A DNA stretch of 64,000 nucleotides from Cytophagales bacterium WSM2-2 (GTDB lineage: Bacteria; Bacteroidota; Bacteroidia; Cytophagales; Cyclobacteriaceae): positions 3,522,001-3,586,000 of the forward strand of contig BNHL01000001.1 in NCBI GenBank assembly GCA_015472025.1, written 5' to 3'. The position numbers and the translations under genes were made by a program. The stretch's first letter is position 1. Every line of letters begins with the position of its first letter. Of this stretch, positions 1-9,259 are shown piece after piece. The notes below the pieces were generated by a model that was not told the origin of the DNA, searched no databases, and saw nothing but the letters and a program-made list of their open reading frames with translations.

Positions 1-234
1 TAGTGACTGGAAAAATGAATGTATAAAAGCCTAAACCGCAGTAAAACTAAGAGGTGCTTTCGATCAATGGGGCTTCAATTAGGCAACGGTACGATAATCA
101 AAGGAACGGTAGCCAAGCTTGTGTTTATCGGGATGAATCGCCAGATGGATTTAGAGTAATGATTATCGATGGGAATTTCATATTACTGTCTAATCGATAG
201 TTTTGTTATAGTTTTCAGTTGGATTATCAGAATC

Positions 235-3200
235 ATGAGTATTCATTTATCCTGTTTCAAAAATGCAGTTATTGTTTCTGCACTATTCCATATGTGCCTT
301 GCGGCAAACAGCCAGCAGCTCAGTATGGATTATTATAACAGGAGCAATGGGTTAGTGAATAATGAGGTACAATGCATCACACAAGCATCCAATGGGTTTA
401 TGTTTTTCGGGACCCCTTCAGGTTGCAGCGTGTTCGATGGATATTCTTTTACTAACTACGATCTCAACAAGGGTTTTACCGGCAACTCAGTCTCTGGAAT
501 GTGCGAAATGCGTTCGGGCGAAATAGATCTATTCACAGGGAGTTATTTATTTTATCGAATTAGTAATCAACACCTCAGATCCGATTCCTTGGAGGAGAAA
601 ATCGCAATTAAAAATATTTATAAGGGCAAGTCAGGAAACTGGTATGCTACTACTTTTTCGGGTCTATACATTTTTACAGATGGCAAATTAAAAAAGCTCC
701 CTGTCAGTGAAGGGAAGTCTTTTTATGGAATCAATCGTGTCATGGAGTGGCAAGACAGTTTGCTGGTGGTGGGAAGAAGCTATGAAACTGTTGATATTTA
801 CAACAGGCGGACGTGGAAACTTGTAGCGTCTTCTTTTGAAAAAATATTTGTACGCGACATCTGCACTGATAGCGAAGGGAACATCTGGATTGCGAGTATC
901 GGGGCAGGAGTGTTGAAGTTGCTCTCAACCATTACCGTTGGTAATAAAGTACAATTTGAAAAGCTTCCTCCGGTCTTCGACTCATTTCTTCAAAAAGAGT
1001 TCAGGGCCATTGTGTGTGACAAACAAAACAACCTTTGGATGGGCAGCGTCAATACGGGCTTGCTCAAATACAATCTCTCTTCTCAGAAACTCGACCACTT
1101 TACCACTGATCAGGGTTTGGCGAGCAATACTATACTTTCGTTATACAATGACCGCGAAGACAACATTTGGATAGGCACGAACAACGGGCTTCAGAAACTG
1201 GTGCACAAAGATGTTTACTTGTATACGTCAAGGCAGGGACTCCCGTCAGATTTAGTCCTGGATGTTCTGCCGCTTTCTGATCACCGACTGCTCACATGTG
1301 GTTACGCGGGCGTGGGGTTTCTGGCATCCAATTCGGGAAGGATAAAACCGTGGCAACCACCTTTAGAAGACGAGAACTTCTCCCAGTTTATTTCCATTCA
1401 AAAAGAATACTATGGCTTATCTCTGCGAAAGTTGATTAGACTTTCTATTTCAATGATGGATGTGGAAGCAAAAAAGGTATACCCTTTGCCACAACATTTT
1501 CGAAGCATGATCTCTTTCAATGACAACAAGCTATTGCTGGGAGGGGACAGCAGTATTTTGTTATTCGAAAATGGAAAGATCAATGAGTTGATTAAAGACC
1601 ATGTGCATCACATCGTGTGCATGACAATAGACGCATCAGGTATTTTATGGACTGGTGGCTTGAACAACCATATCAATGGCTACCAATTGCCGAAAGCAAA
1701 TTCAACTCAGACAGTACCACTCGCATTTCAATATGTGATAGCCACTAAGGGCAAACAGGATTTTATAAAATGCATTACCACAGACAAAGAAAACAGGATT
1801 TGGTACGGCACTTCACAAAGCGGAATTAGTGTGTTGAAACGCAATGAAAGCAAAGTCATCTTTCAAACTAATATTGGCATTCAGTCGGGCTTGCGCAGTA
1901 ACAGGATCATTTGTTTTGCCTGGCACAACGACTCTACGTTGCTGGTTGGAACCGGTTATGGACTTGACAAAATAGTATTCTCAAAGAAGAGAAGCGGCTT
2001 CATAGTCCGTAATATCAATGACTATTACAATTTCTCACAGGCTGTGCAAAGCATTAAAAAGGATGAAGAGGGCAATTATCTATTAGGCACAGAATCAGGG
2101 CTTATTAAAATTCCTTCAATCGATATTGAATCAGACATCGCAAGGAAATTGCCTATCCTCATTACGGCTGTCAAATTGCTAAGTGATCCTGATAGCACTA
2201 TCGACATTAGTCGGGGAGTTGAACTTCCTTATAATAACAGTAGTATCGCTATCTCTTATGCGTCACCTTCGTTCACTGGTGAAACGGCAAAGTTTATTTA
2301 CAACATGGAAGGGAGCGGTCATGAGCAATGGTCCAGGCCCTCAACTGCAAATAGTGTTACTTTTCTAAATCTTCTACCGGGCAAATATCGCTTCACCGTG
2401 AAGCCTGTAAATGTGGGTGGCGAGCCATCAGTTACAAACGCATCAGTAGAAATCATTATTTATTCCGCTTTTTGGCAAACGTGGTGGTTCCGCGCTTTGG
2501 CTATCGTCACTTTTGCCGGGCTGCTCGCGCTCACAACCCGCAGGCAGATTGCGAACATTCGCAAAGAGTCCATATTCAAACAGCAACGAGCCATGTTTGC
2601 GCAAAAAATAAGCGAAGCTGAAATGATGGCGCTCCGCGCACAAATGAATCCTCATTTTATTTTCAATTGTATGAATATTATTGATGGGCTCATTACGGAT
2701 GATCGAAAGGAAGATGCCCAGAATTTTCTTCAAAAATTTTCGAAATTGATCAGGCTTGTTCTTGAAAATTCTCAACATCAACTGGTTTCTATCCAGCAGG
2801 ATCTGCATGCCCTGAAATTGTATATTGAGCTGGAGATGGTTCGGAGCAGTCATGGCTTTAAATATGAGATTGACTTGGGAAAGGAGTTGCTCAGCAACGA
2901 TTATAAAATACCTCCGCTCTTATTGCAGCCATATGTTGAGAATGCCATTGTGCATGGATTGCGTAATAAAGAAACCGGCGAAGGGAAATTATTGGTACAG
3001 ATTAAAAGCAGTCAGGATAAAATTCTAATCACCATTGAAGACAATGGCATTGGAAGGAAGAAAGCCATGTTGTTAAATGAGGAGAATAAAAAACCGAACC
3101 AGCAATTGGGTATGAAAATGACAGGTAAGCGCATAGGTCTGCTGCAAAGTATGAATCACAACGAAGTGAAGATTCACATCAGTGATGTCTGCAGCGATGA

Positions 3201-3261
3201 TGAAACAGGCACACGCGTGGAGATAGTTCTACCCTATAATTTAGAATTTGAAAAGCTGTGA
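235..3261 (+). CDS. Two-component propeller sensor histidine kinase (LytS/His_kinase type)
   Basis: Inner-membrane sensor kinase of about 1008 residues. The start at 235 is preferred over the in-frame ATG at 169 because it places a signal peptide (hydrophobic stretch ending LAANSQQ) at the N-terminus. A long periplasmic part carries beta-propeller blades recognisable by repeats such as DSEGNIWIAS, DREDNIWIGT and DKENRIWYGT, then a Y_Y_Y-like domain, one membrane segment (near WWFRALAIVTFAGLLAL), a His_kinase domain with the phospho-acceptor motif MNPHFIFN, and a HATPase with VENAIVHG and EDNGIGR. The LytTR regulator starts 12 bases downstream, so the two form a cognate pair. The ligand is not evident; unlike many propeller kinases it is not beside a polysaccharide locus here. 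Confidence 0.93.
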   Translation: MSIHLSCFKNAVIVSALFHMCLAANSQQLSMDYYNRSNGLVNNEVQCITQASNGFMFFGTPSGCSVFDGYSFTNYDLNKGFTGNSVSGMCEMRSGEIDLFTGSYLFYRISNQHLRSDSLEEKIAIKNIYKGKSGNWYATTFSGLYIFTDGKLKKLPVSEGKSFYGINRVMEWQDSLLVVGRSYETVDIYNRRTWKLVASSFEKIFVRDICTDSEGNIWIASIGAGVLKLLSTITVGNKVQFEKLPPVFDSFLQKEFRAIVCDKQNNLWMGSVNTGLLKYNLSSQKLDHFTTDQGLASNTILSLYNDREDNIWIGTNNGLQKLVHKDVYLYTSRQGLPSDLVLDVLPLSDHRLLTCGYAGVGFLASNSGRIKPWQPPLEDENFSQFISIQKEYYGLSLRKLIRLSISMMDVEAKKVYPLPQHFRSMISFNDNKLLLGGDSSILLFENGKINELIKDHVHHIVCMTIDASGILWTGGLNNHINGYQLPKANSTQTVPLAFQYVIATKGKQDFIKCITTDKENRIWYGTSQSGISVLKRNESKVIFQTNIGIQSGLRSNRIICFAWHNDSTLLVGTGYGLDKIVFSKKRSGFIVRNINDYYNFSQAVQSIKKDEEGNYLLGTESGLIKIPSIDIESDIARKLPILITAVKLLSDPDSTIDISRGVELPYNNSSIAISYASPSFTGETAKFIYNMEGSGHEQWSRPSTANSVTFLNLLPGKYRFTVKPVNVGGEPSVTNASVEIIIYSAFWQTWWFRALAIVTFAGLLALTTRRQIANIRKESIFKQQRAMFAQKISEAEMMALRAQMNPHFIFNCMNIIDGLITDDRKEDAQNFLQKFSKLIRLVLENSQHQLVSIQQDLHALKLYIELEMVRSSHGFKYEIDLGKELLSNDYKIPPLLLQPYVENAIVHGLRNKETGEGKLLVQIKSSQDKILITIEDNGIGRKKAMLLNEENKKPNQQLGMKMTGKRIGLLQSMNHNEVKIHISDVCSDDETGTRVEIVLPYNLEFEKL

Positions 3262-3273
3262 TTATCTTACATT

Positions 3274-4035
3274 ATGATACGGGCCGTACTGATAGACGAT
3301 GAGGAGATTTCGCTGAAGGGGCTTGGTGAAAAAATAAAAAAGTATTGCCCCGATGTAAGTGTACTGAAGTCATACAGCAAACCGGTTGAAGCATTAAAGG
3401 AAATTCAGGAGTTAAGACCGGATGTTGTATTTCTCGATATAGAGATGCCCAAAATGAATGGCTTCGCTTTTTTAAAGAATTGCAGCCCGGTTCCTTTTGA
3501 AGTCATTTTTACAACCGCCTATAATGTTTATGCCATTGATGCACTCCGAATAAGTGCTCTGGATTTTTTACTCAAACCTATTGACGCAGACGAGCTCGTG
3601 GCTGCGACAAGCAGGCTCAAGGACAAGCTGAAGCACAAAGACAGGAAAAAGGAGACGCTTGAGCAGCAAATAGAAACGTTTCTTCAGTCCCAGCAGAGTT
3701 CAGGCCAGCTTGACAAAATAGCAGTGCCGGTACTCAACGGATTGGAGTTCGTTGATGCGGATGAAATCATTCGCATAGAAGGAGAGGACGCTTATTCTGT
3801 TTTTTATCTCACAGGCAACAAAAAGATCGTGGCTTCCCGAAACCTGAATAAGGTAGAAAAAATGCTTACCCGAAAAAATTTTATGCGAGTGCATAAATCC
3901 TATATAGTTAATTTAAACTACATCCGTCAGTATATAAAAGGCAATGGAGGCAGGGTTATTTTGTCAGACGGTTCTGAGGTGGAAGTGTCACGAAGAAACA
4001 AGAGTGAGTTTCTGACTAGGGTAAATTATTTTTAA
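3274..4035 (+). CDS. LytTR-family response regulator
   Basis: A 253-residue cytoplasmic DNA-binding response regulator. The receiver domain shows the acidic pair D8/D9, the phospho-acceptor D55 in VVFLDIEMPK, and the conserved lysine in LLKPID. The C-terminal half is a LytTR domain (from about residue 150, with RVHKSYIVNLNYI and VEVSRRNKSEF). It follows the propeller kinase by 12 bases and is presumably phosphorylated by it. The target promoters are not identifiable from this window. A weak palindrome (4044-4065, AAAGGATA...TATCCTTT) lies just after the stop and may end the transcript. Confidence 0.94.
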   Translation: MIRAVLIDDEEISLKGLGEKIKKYCPDVSVLKSYSKPVEALKEIQELRPDVVFLDIEMPKMNGFAFLKNCSPVPFEVIFTTAYNVYAIDALRISALDFLLKPIDADELVAATSRLKDKLKHKDRKKETLEQQIETFLQSQQSSGQLDKIAVPVLNGLEFVDADEIIRIEGEDAYSVFYLTGNKKIVASRNLNKVEKMLTRKNFMRVHKSYIVNLNYIRQYIKGNGGRVILSDGSEVEVSRRNKSEFLTRVNYF

Positions 4036-4043
4036 GTTCCTGA

Positions 4044-4065
4044 AAAGGATAATTTAGTATCCTTT
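4044..4065 (+). terminator. Weak hairpin after the LytTR gene
   Basis: An 8-base inverted repeat (AAAGGATA / TATCCTTT) with a six-base loop lies nine bases after the LytTR stop codon. There is no U-run after it, so it may be a processing or stabilising hairpin rather than an intrinsic terminator. Confidence 0.3.
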
Positions 4066-4196
4066 GGTGGCAATCATTCTTGATCGACTAAAGTTTCATG
4101 AGATGTTTTTTTATAATTAGCCCAGAAAAAAAATCTACTCACCCTGTGACAATTCTTAAAATCGGGCTACTAATGCAATAAAGACCGTAGCAAAAA

Positions 4197-4700
4197 TTGG
4201 AACCACAAAAACGCAACTTTATCCGGACTATAGACTCTAATCAGGGCATTATAAAAAGCCTTTGCAGAGCCTATTATGCAAGTCCTGATGATCAAAAAGA
4301 TGCTTTTCAAGACATTGTTCTGCAGCTTTGGAAATCATTTGAGACATTTCGGGGAGAGTCCGAAATAAGCACCTGGATTTATAGAGTAAGCCTTAACACT
4401 ATACTTTCCAAAGTCAGGAAGGAAAGAAGGCAAATAACTACTGAAGCTATAGGTGTCTCAGAACTATCTGTGTCAACAACAATGGCAGATGGTGACAGGG
4501 AACTTCTTCACATTGTCATTCAATCTTTGAAAGACCTGGATAAGGCGATAGTCATCCTCTACCTGGAAGGCTATAAGAACAAGGAAATCTCTCAAATTTT
4601 AGACATCACTGCTTCGAACGTTGGTACTCGGTTGAATAGAGTGCGAGCAGAACTAAAAGCCAAATTTAAAAGTCCGCACTATGAATTTGAACAGTCTTAA
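4197..4700 (+). CDS. ECF-type RNA polymerase sigma factor
   Basis: A 167-residue sigma-70 family factor. Region 2 is visible as DQKDAFQDIVLQLWKSFETF followed by STWIYRVSLNTI, and region 4 as LDKAIVILYLEGYKNKEI with a helix-turn-helix ending SNVGTRLNRVR. The start is TTG: the nearby ATG at 4172 hits a stop after two codons, so TTG at 4197 is the only reasonable start. The 3' end overlaps the next gene by 20 bases, and that gene overlaps lgt by four, indicating one translationally coupled unit. No classical anti-sigma gene follows; the adjacent 62-residue membrane protein is the only candidate for that role. Confidence 0.9.
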   Translation: MEPQKRNFIRTIDSNQGIIKSLCRAYYASPDDQKDAFQDIVLQLWKSFETFRGESEISTWIYRVSLNTILSKVRKERRQITTEAIGVSELSVSTTMADGDRELLHIVIQSLKDLDKAIVILYLEGYKNKEISQILDITASNVGTRLNRVRAELKAKFKSPHYEFEQS

Positions 4701-4869
4701 GCCAGCATGGCAACAGTTTCGATTGTTGAATTCCATGCAATCAATAGATAAGGAAGAAATTCTGTTTATTATCGAACGAGCTGAGTATAGGAGGATAAGT
4801 AAAATTCCCAGATACCTGATCAACTCCATAATACTTACAGTCTTAATCATTTGTTGTCAGGGAGGATGA
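4681..4869 (+). CDS. Small membrane protein coupled to sigma factor and lgt
   Basis: A 62-residue protein of no family I can name with certainty. The first 45 residues are polar (NSLKPAWQQFRLLNSMQ, then IDKEEILFIIERAE) and the last 18 form one hydrophobic segment ending CCQGG at the C-terminus. It starts inside the sigma factor gene (20-base overlap) and ends in an ATGA overlap with lgt (4866-4869). The arrangement suggests a sigma-factor partner or a short membrane anchor, but this is inference from position. The perfect operon overlaps argue that it is expressed and full length rather than a truncated anti-sigma factor. Confidence 0.7.
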   Translation: MNLNSLKPAWQQFRLLNSMQSIDKEEILFIIERAEYRRISKIPRYLINSIILTVLIICCQGG

Positions 4870-5702
4870 TTTCTTACATCATTTGGGATATTGACCCGGA
4901 AATCTTTGACGGGTTTGAATTTTTAAGATGGTATGGTGTCTGTTGGGCCGTAGGTATAATTCTCGGATATCAAATGGTGCTCCGGATTTACAAGGCAGAA
5001 GGCATTCCAACTGTAGAACTTGACAAACTTACGGTTTATGTTATGTTGGGTGCAATTATTGGCGCCCGTCTTGGACACATTCTATTTTATGATCCATTAC
5101 ACTATTTGAACAACCCAATTGAGATTCTTCCTATACGAATCAATCCAACATTCCAATATACAGGACTTGCCGGTCTCGCAAGTCATGGAGGAATCCTCGG
5201 GGCTTTGATTGCTCTTTATCTCTACCATAGAAAATTCAAAAAGGATTATCTCTGGATGTTAGATCGGTTAGTAATAGGAGGGGCTTTGCTGGGTGCCTTT
5301 ATAAGGATAGGCAATTTGCTCAACTCAGAAATCATTGGAGTTCCTTCTCAACTTCCATGGGCATTCATGTTTTCTCAAATCGATCAAACCCCGAGACATC
5401 CTGCTCAGCTTTATGAAGCACTATTTTATCTGATCATATCTTTATCGTTGTTTCTTATTTGGAGATCGCAGAAAGTCAGCAATTATAAAGGATTTCTATT
5501 TGGACTCGGCATATTCTTAATCTTCTCGCAAAGGTTTCTGGTAGAGTTTTTAAAAGAGAACCAAGTTGAATTTGAAGAGCAACTCAAACTGAACATGGGA
5601 CAGACACTTAGTATACCGCTAATCCTTATGGGAATAGTTATAATGGTTTGGAGCGTCACTAAGTTCTGTGCAAATAGAATCCCTGCTACCAAATCCTATT
5701 AA
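4866..5702 (+). CDS. lgt: Prolipoprotein diacylglyceryl transferase
   Basis: Lgt transfers diacylglycerol from phosphatidylglycerol to the lipobox cysteine of prolipoproteins at the inner membrane. This 278-residue polytopic protein has the family landmarks: the HGG loop in GLASHGGILGAL, the signature RIGNLLNSEIIG and the motif PRHPAQLYEALFY. The start is the ATG at 4866, within GGAGGATGA, which gives an MISYI N-terminus and a four-base overlap with the preceding small gene; an upstream TTG would add five residues of no value. The gene converges on the DoxX-like gene, and their stop codons overlap in TTAA. The window encodes several lipoproteins that would be substrates. Confidence 0.95.
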   Translation: MISYIIWDIDPEIFDGFEFLRWYGVCWAVGIILGYQMVLRIYKAEGIPTVELDKLTVYVMLGAIIGARLGHILFYDPLHYLNNPIEILPIRINPTFQYTGLAGLASHGGILGALIALYLYHRKFKKDYLWMLDRLVIGGALLGAFIRIGNLLNSEIIGVPSQLPWAFMFSQIDQTPRHPAQLYEALFYLIISLSLFLIWRSQKVSNYKGFLFGLGIFLIFSQRFLVEFLKENQVEFEEQLKLNMGQTLSIPLILMGIVIMVWSVTKFCANRIPATKSY

Positions 5703-6418
5703 TTAGTTTCCCTTGCTTTGTTGTATTTCTCCAGGCATTCGTGAAGCGGTTTGCCCTGATTATGAATGCAGTCACAGAATTCTTCGCAGGCCACCGGATT
5801 ATTATTGCCGGCACATCCATTCGTGCATTCAATCGGAGAATTGCCCGGTCGAATGTCAAACAGAAACTGGTTCACAACTATTACTGCAGCGATAATCGCA
5901 AACACACATCCGAAAAACAGGAACGGAAATTTGTTACTCAACGTTTTTTTTGTTGTTGCGTAATCATCTTCGTTAACTTGTTTAAATGGTAGGATATATT
6001 TTATCCGGTTGTAGTCCCAAAACAATAAATATAAATTGGCCAGCACCATGAGTGTGATAATACGGGTGCCTTCGAACCGGGTGGCATAAGCCAGAACACA
6101 GATATTCAGGATGATGGGGAAATACATAAGTGCACCAAGAAGGGCTGTTCTCGGAATGAGTAGCAAAAGAGCAATTACCAACTGAGAAATACCGATAAAT
6201 GTGTAATAGTATTCGGTGTGATGTAATGCTTCCAAATAGTGCCCCAACGGATGATTAACGGATAAGCCGCTGGCAAACCGTTCTCCACTAATTTTTACAA
6301 ACCCTGATGGAATAAATCCCAGGGCCAGGAGGATGCGACAGAACACAGCAAAATAATGAAACCACTTGTTCTCCTTCGCTTCACAATACATATGGTTAAA
6401 CCTGCTTGATATGCTCAT
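5699..6418 (-). CDS. DoxX/MauE-like membrane protein with Cys-rich tail
   Basis: A 239-residue membrane protein with about five hydrophobic segments. The N-terminal part resembles the DoxX superfamily (FCRILLALGFIPSGFVKI, then HTEYYYTFIGISQLVIA). The last 45 residues after the final membrane segment hold seven cysteines (ECTNGCAG, CEEFCDC, HECLEKY), which suggests a disulfide- or metal-bearing extracytoplasmic tail. DoxX-like proteins are linked to quinone or sulfur redox reactions, but no substrate can be stated here. It faces lgt tail to tail with overlapping stop codons. Upstream (6419-6698) is free of genes. Confidence 0.7.
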   Translation of the reverse strand: MSISSRFNHMYCEAKENKWFHYFAVFCRILLALGFIPSGFVKISGERFASGLSVNHPLGHYLEALHHTEYYYTFIGISQLVIALLLLIPRTALLGALMYFPIILNICVLAYATRFEGTRIITLMVLANLYLLFWDYNRIKYILPFKQVNEDDYATTKKTLSNKFPFLFFGCVFAIIAAVIVVNQFLFDIRPGNSPIECTNGCAGNNNPVACEEFCDCIHNQGKPLHECLEKYNKARETN

Positions 6419-6614
6419 AAAATAAAGATAGAGCTGCTGGTCGCAGCTTTGTAGTGTTGATAGTCCTAATATCTGTATAGTATAAAAGTACTTTTAATTA
6501 CAAAGTAAATTAAAAATAGTTACATTCCAAGACAGATCTGAGACATTTTGCACTCTTGAAAAAACTCAGGACCAGACAGCGTTAGCGTCAATGGCGAGGA
6601 CGGCCAACTATTTA

Positions 6615-6622
6615 TATATTTG
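6615..6622 (+). promoter_or_regulatory. Candidate -7 element TATATTTG
   Basis: TATATTTG matches the Bacteroidota -7 consensus TAnnTTTG, about 75 bases before the DUF7660 gene. No good TTTG element is seen at -33, so the call is tentative. The rest of the 280-base gap between the DoxX-like gene and this gene shows nothing else I can identify. Confidence 0.35.
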
Positions 6623-6698
6623 TCAATAACGCTTTTCTCATAAAAATTTACCGGCTTGTAAACGCCAGCATCGCGAGAGCAAATCGTTTAGCCAATTT

Positions 6699-6956
6699 AT
6701 GAACAACACTCTCAACGACATTAAAGTAACAGACCGACAGTCTTTCACTAAATTTCTTGGCTTATTGCACAAGGATTTTTTGGACAATCCTGAAAGCTGG
6801 GAAAACAGAACATTGCCTGATTTCCTGGAAGCGTTGAGTGCTTATGCACAAGACATCCAAGGCTATTATGACAATAGGAAGCTAAATGTCAACGCAGATA
6901 AGCCCGATTGGCGTACATTTTCAGATATTATTAAAGGAGCAAAAATTTACGAGTAG
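6699..6956 (+). CDS. DUF7660-like small protein
   Basis: An 85-residue cytoplasmic protein with no signal peptide or membrane segment. It has the layout of the DUF7660 family: an N-terminal FTKFLGLLHKDFLDNP, a central LPDFLEALSAYAQDI followed by GYYDN, and a C-terminal PDWRTFSDIIKGAKIYE. The function of the family is unknown; the ending (tryptophan, then GAxxYE) is what makes me recognise it. It precedes map by 44 bases and probably shares its transcript. Confidence 0.7.
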   Translation: MNNTLNDIKVTDRQSFTKFLGLLHKDFLDNPESWENRTLPDFLEALSAYAQDIQGYYDNRKLNVNADKPDWRTFSDIIKGAKIYE

Positions 6957-7000
6957 GAACGGGAACCTTAGTAAAACTGGCAAATAGATTTAAAAAGAAT

Positions 7001-7759
7001 ATGTCAATAACAAGAGAATCGGAACTCATCGGAATGCAAAAAGCAAGTGAAGCTGTTGCTTACACTTTAAAGGAGATGAGAAGTTATGCTCAACCCGGTA
7101 TGACAACAAAACAATTAGACAATTATGGGGCAACCATACTATCAGGTTTTGGAGCAAAGTCTGCACCGTATTTAACTTATCGTTTTCCGGGATGGACTTG
7201 CATAAGTGTTAACAATGAATTTTGTCACGGTATTCCATCTGAAAACAGGATTCTGAAAGAAGGCGATCTTGTGAATATTGATGTGTCGGCGGAGCTTAAC
7301 GGTTTTTGGTCCGATAACGGAGGCTCATTTGTACTTGGCGATGATATAAACGGGCACCAAAATCTGATAGATACTTCAAGGCAGATTTTACATAAAGCAA
7401 TTGACAATATCACTGGTGGGGTTCGCATTTCAGATATCGGGCACCTGATAGAAACCGAAGCCAAAAAACGTGGTTACAAAGTCATCAAAAACCTGACAGG
7501 ACATGGCATAGGAAAAAGCCTTCACGAAGAGCCTCACGAGGTAGCGAATTACAAAGACCCTTTTAATAGAGCAAGATTTAAGAAAAACTCCGTCATTGCT
7601 GTTGAAACATTTATTTCAACAACATCAACGTATGCCGAAACCCTAAGTGACGGCTGGACTTTGGTTGGAAATAAAGGAGGCTTTATGGCACAACATGAAC
7701 ATACCGTTGTGGTTACGGATGGAGAACCAATGATACTGACAGTGGCAAACGACATATAA
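7001..7759 (+). CDS. map: Type I methionine aminopeptidase
   Basis: Removes the initiator methionine from nascent proteins. The 252-residue protein carries the expected metal ligands: Asp in VNIDVSAEL and in FWSDNGGSF, His in GHGIGKSLHEEPHE, Glu in IAVETFIST and Glu in AQHEHTVVVT. The second-Asp region reads SDNGGSF rather than the usual GDTSRTF, so this is a divergent subtype and may be an accessory copy; the housekeeping map of Bacteroidota usually lies near ribosomal protein genes, which are absent here. The stop codon is immediately followed by the ATG of the next gene. Confidence 0.9.
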   Translation: MSITRESELIGMQKASEAVAYTLKEMRSYAQPGMTTKQLDNYGATILSGFGAKSAPYLTYRFPGWTCISVNNEFCHGIPSENRILKEGDLVNIDVSAELNGFWSDNGGSFVLGDDINGHQNLIDTSRQILHKAIDNITGGVRISDIGHLIETEAKKRGYKVIKNLTGHGIGKSLHEEPHEVANYKDPFNRARFKKNSVIAVETFISTTSTYAETLSDGWTLVGNKGGFMAQHEHTVVVTDGEPMILTVANDI

Positions 7760-8461
7760 ATGAGACGACTTATTAATATTGGTTTTTTAATTCTTATCTC
7801 ATGCGGAACACGCAATGAAAAAGCAGGCTATTCCTACTATGTGGAAAAGAGATTAAGTTTTTACGACCCTTACGACCCGGCATTTACGACTGGCACGTGG
7901 ATTAGAAAACCTGAAAACATCAGGATCGCACACGAGACATTTAAAAAATTCGGATACCTAAACTTGTTTTCGGCAAGTCAATTGAATGATGCTCCATGTT
8001 GGATACCGGGGCTTGATGGAGGCGTAAGAGATAAAACATGCAAGAACATTATCGATAGTTTGATCCTGACCTATCGGACAATTGAGACGGCTGACAAATA
8101 TTACAGGGAATTTTGGTTGAGAAGGAAAGCAGAAGGAAACGACTCTATGGTATTTGAAATATTAAAAGAGCTGAAGGGTGGACTCTTTGGCAAATCGCGG
8201 TTAACGTTTGACAGGAAATTAGTTAACGACACAATGATCAATCTCATTAAGATCAGGCAAGGACCTGTTGATGACAAGACATCCATTCAATACTTTGACT
8301 ACTTGAAAAGTATTGGACTTCATGCTTCTGCTTACAATCTGCTTTACGAGTGGACACGTTATGAAGAGGTAAAGTGGGATAGGGAGAAGTTAAAACAAGG
8401 GCTAAAAAAGGACACCATCAAATGTTGCCCTATACCAATTATTGAAGACGATAGCAAGTGA
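7760..8461 (+). CDS. Putative lipoprotein, function unknown
   Basis: A 233-residue protein with a lipoprotein signal (MRRLINIGFLILISC, lipidated Cys at position 15). The mature part is polar and predicted periplasmic or outer-membrane attached, with no family I recognise. It carries a KCCPIP motif near the C-terminus and two other cysteines in DAPCWIPG and DKTCKN. It begins directly after the map stop codon with no gap, so the two are co-transcribed. Confidence 0.6.
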   Translation: MRRLINIGFLILISCGTRNEKAGYSYYVEKRLSFYDPYDPAFTTGTWIRKPENIRIAHETFKKFGYLNLFSASQLNDAPCWIPGLDGGVRDKTCKNIIDSLILTYRTIETADKYYREFWLRRKAEGNDSMVFEILKELKGGLFGKSRLTFDRKLVNDTMINLIKIRQGPVDDKTSIQYFDYLKSIGLHASAYNLLYEWTRYEEVKWDREKLKQGLKKDTIKCCPIPIIEDDSK

Positions 8462-8552
8462 CTGGCTTTTCAAAATCACTATGAGCTTCGTCACCGACTC
8501 AGATTGCCAACTCGAAAGACTTACACTAGCTTAGTTGTGTAAGAAATAACTT

Positions 8553-9164
8553 ATGTTCTTGAAGGTATTCTCATTTATACTAATTATGAGCATCCATGAT
8601 CTTTCACAGGGTCAAAAACTGATTTTTAGAAAATTTGACCAGCCCGAATTAATAACGATGAACAATACCTACGGATGGAGTGATGGATTGACATTAAAAC
8701 TTACCGACTTCACACACAAAGAACCCATGCCCGGTGGGCCTACTAAGGCTACTGCCTACCTGGATTTTCAGAAGGCCGGAGAGAAGGGGGAGATCACACT
8801 TTCTGTTCATGGATCAGATGGTAAGGAAGGGATAGATTATGACAAGATCCATTGGAAAAACTATGACATCGAATTGCTCAGTTTTGAGTACAACCAAAGC
8901 ATCGAACTTAAGATCAGCAAAGCAGGCAGCAACGAAGTCGGCTACTTCATCAATGACAGGTCTGTTACCAAAAAAGAATTTGCAGATTTTAAAAACAGCC
9001 TCACTGAAGTGAAGAACACATGGTACTGCAAAGAGTTTAATGATGGAGGTGAAACTGGCTACAAAGCAACTTCAGAAGAAGGCAAGATATTTCGCTACAA
9101 GGCAATATCGAAGAAGGAAGGGGCGATGGAGATATTAGAGCATGAAGAGGGGAAATTAAAATAA
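8553..9164 (+). CDS. Secreted protein, function unknown
   Basis: A 203-residue protein with an N-terminal signal peptide (MFLKVFSFILIMSIHDLSQG, cleavage probably near GQK). The mature part is rich in beta-strand-type sequence (for example GEITLSVHGSDGKEG and YEYNQ-like repeats) and resembles no family I can name. It sits 91 bases after the lipoprotein gene and 95 bases before the GMC oxidoreductase gene; whether they share a transcript is unclear. Confidence 0.55.
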   Translation: MFLKVFSFILIMSIHDLSQGQKLIFRKFDQPELITMNNTYGWSDGLTLKLTDFTHKEPMPGGPTKATAYLDFQKAGEKGEITLSVHGSDGKEGIDYDKIHWKNYDIELLSFEYNQSIELKISKAGSNEVGYFINDRSVTKKEFADFKNSLTEVKNTWYCKEFNDGGETGYKATSEEGKIFRYKAISKKEGAMEILEHEEGKLK

Positions 9165-9259
9165 TTTATTATGCAATCCACCCAATTCTTCGACAGACTC
9201 ATAGTGACATCGAAAACTAAATGTCACGCCACGCCTGTCGAGTGACAGACAATAAAAAA

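Noticed and set aside
19..159. 46-codon ORF at the left edge
   Set aside because: It has no recognisable motif and no promoter; it could equally be a chance ORF ahead of the sensor kinase. The gap 1-234 shows nothing else.
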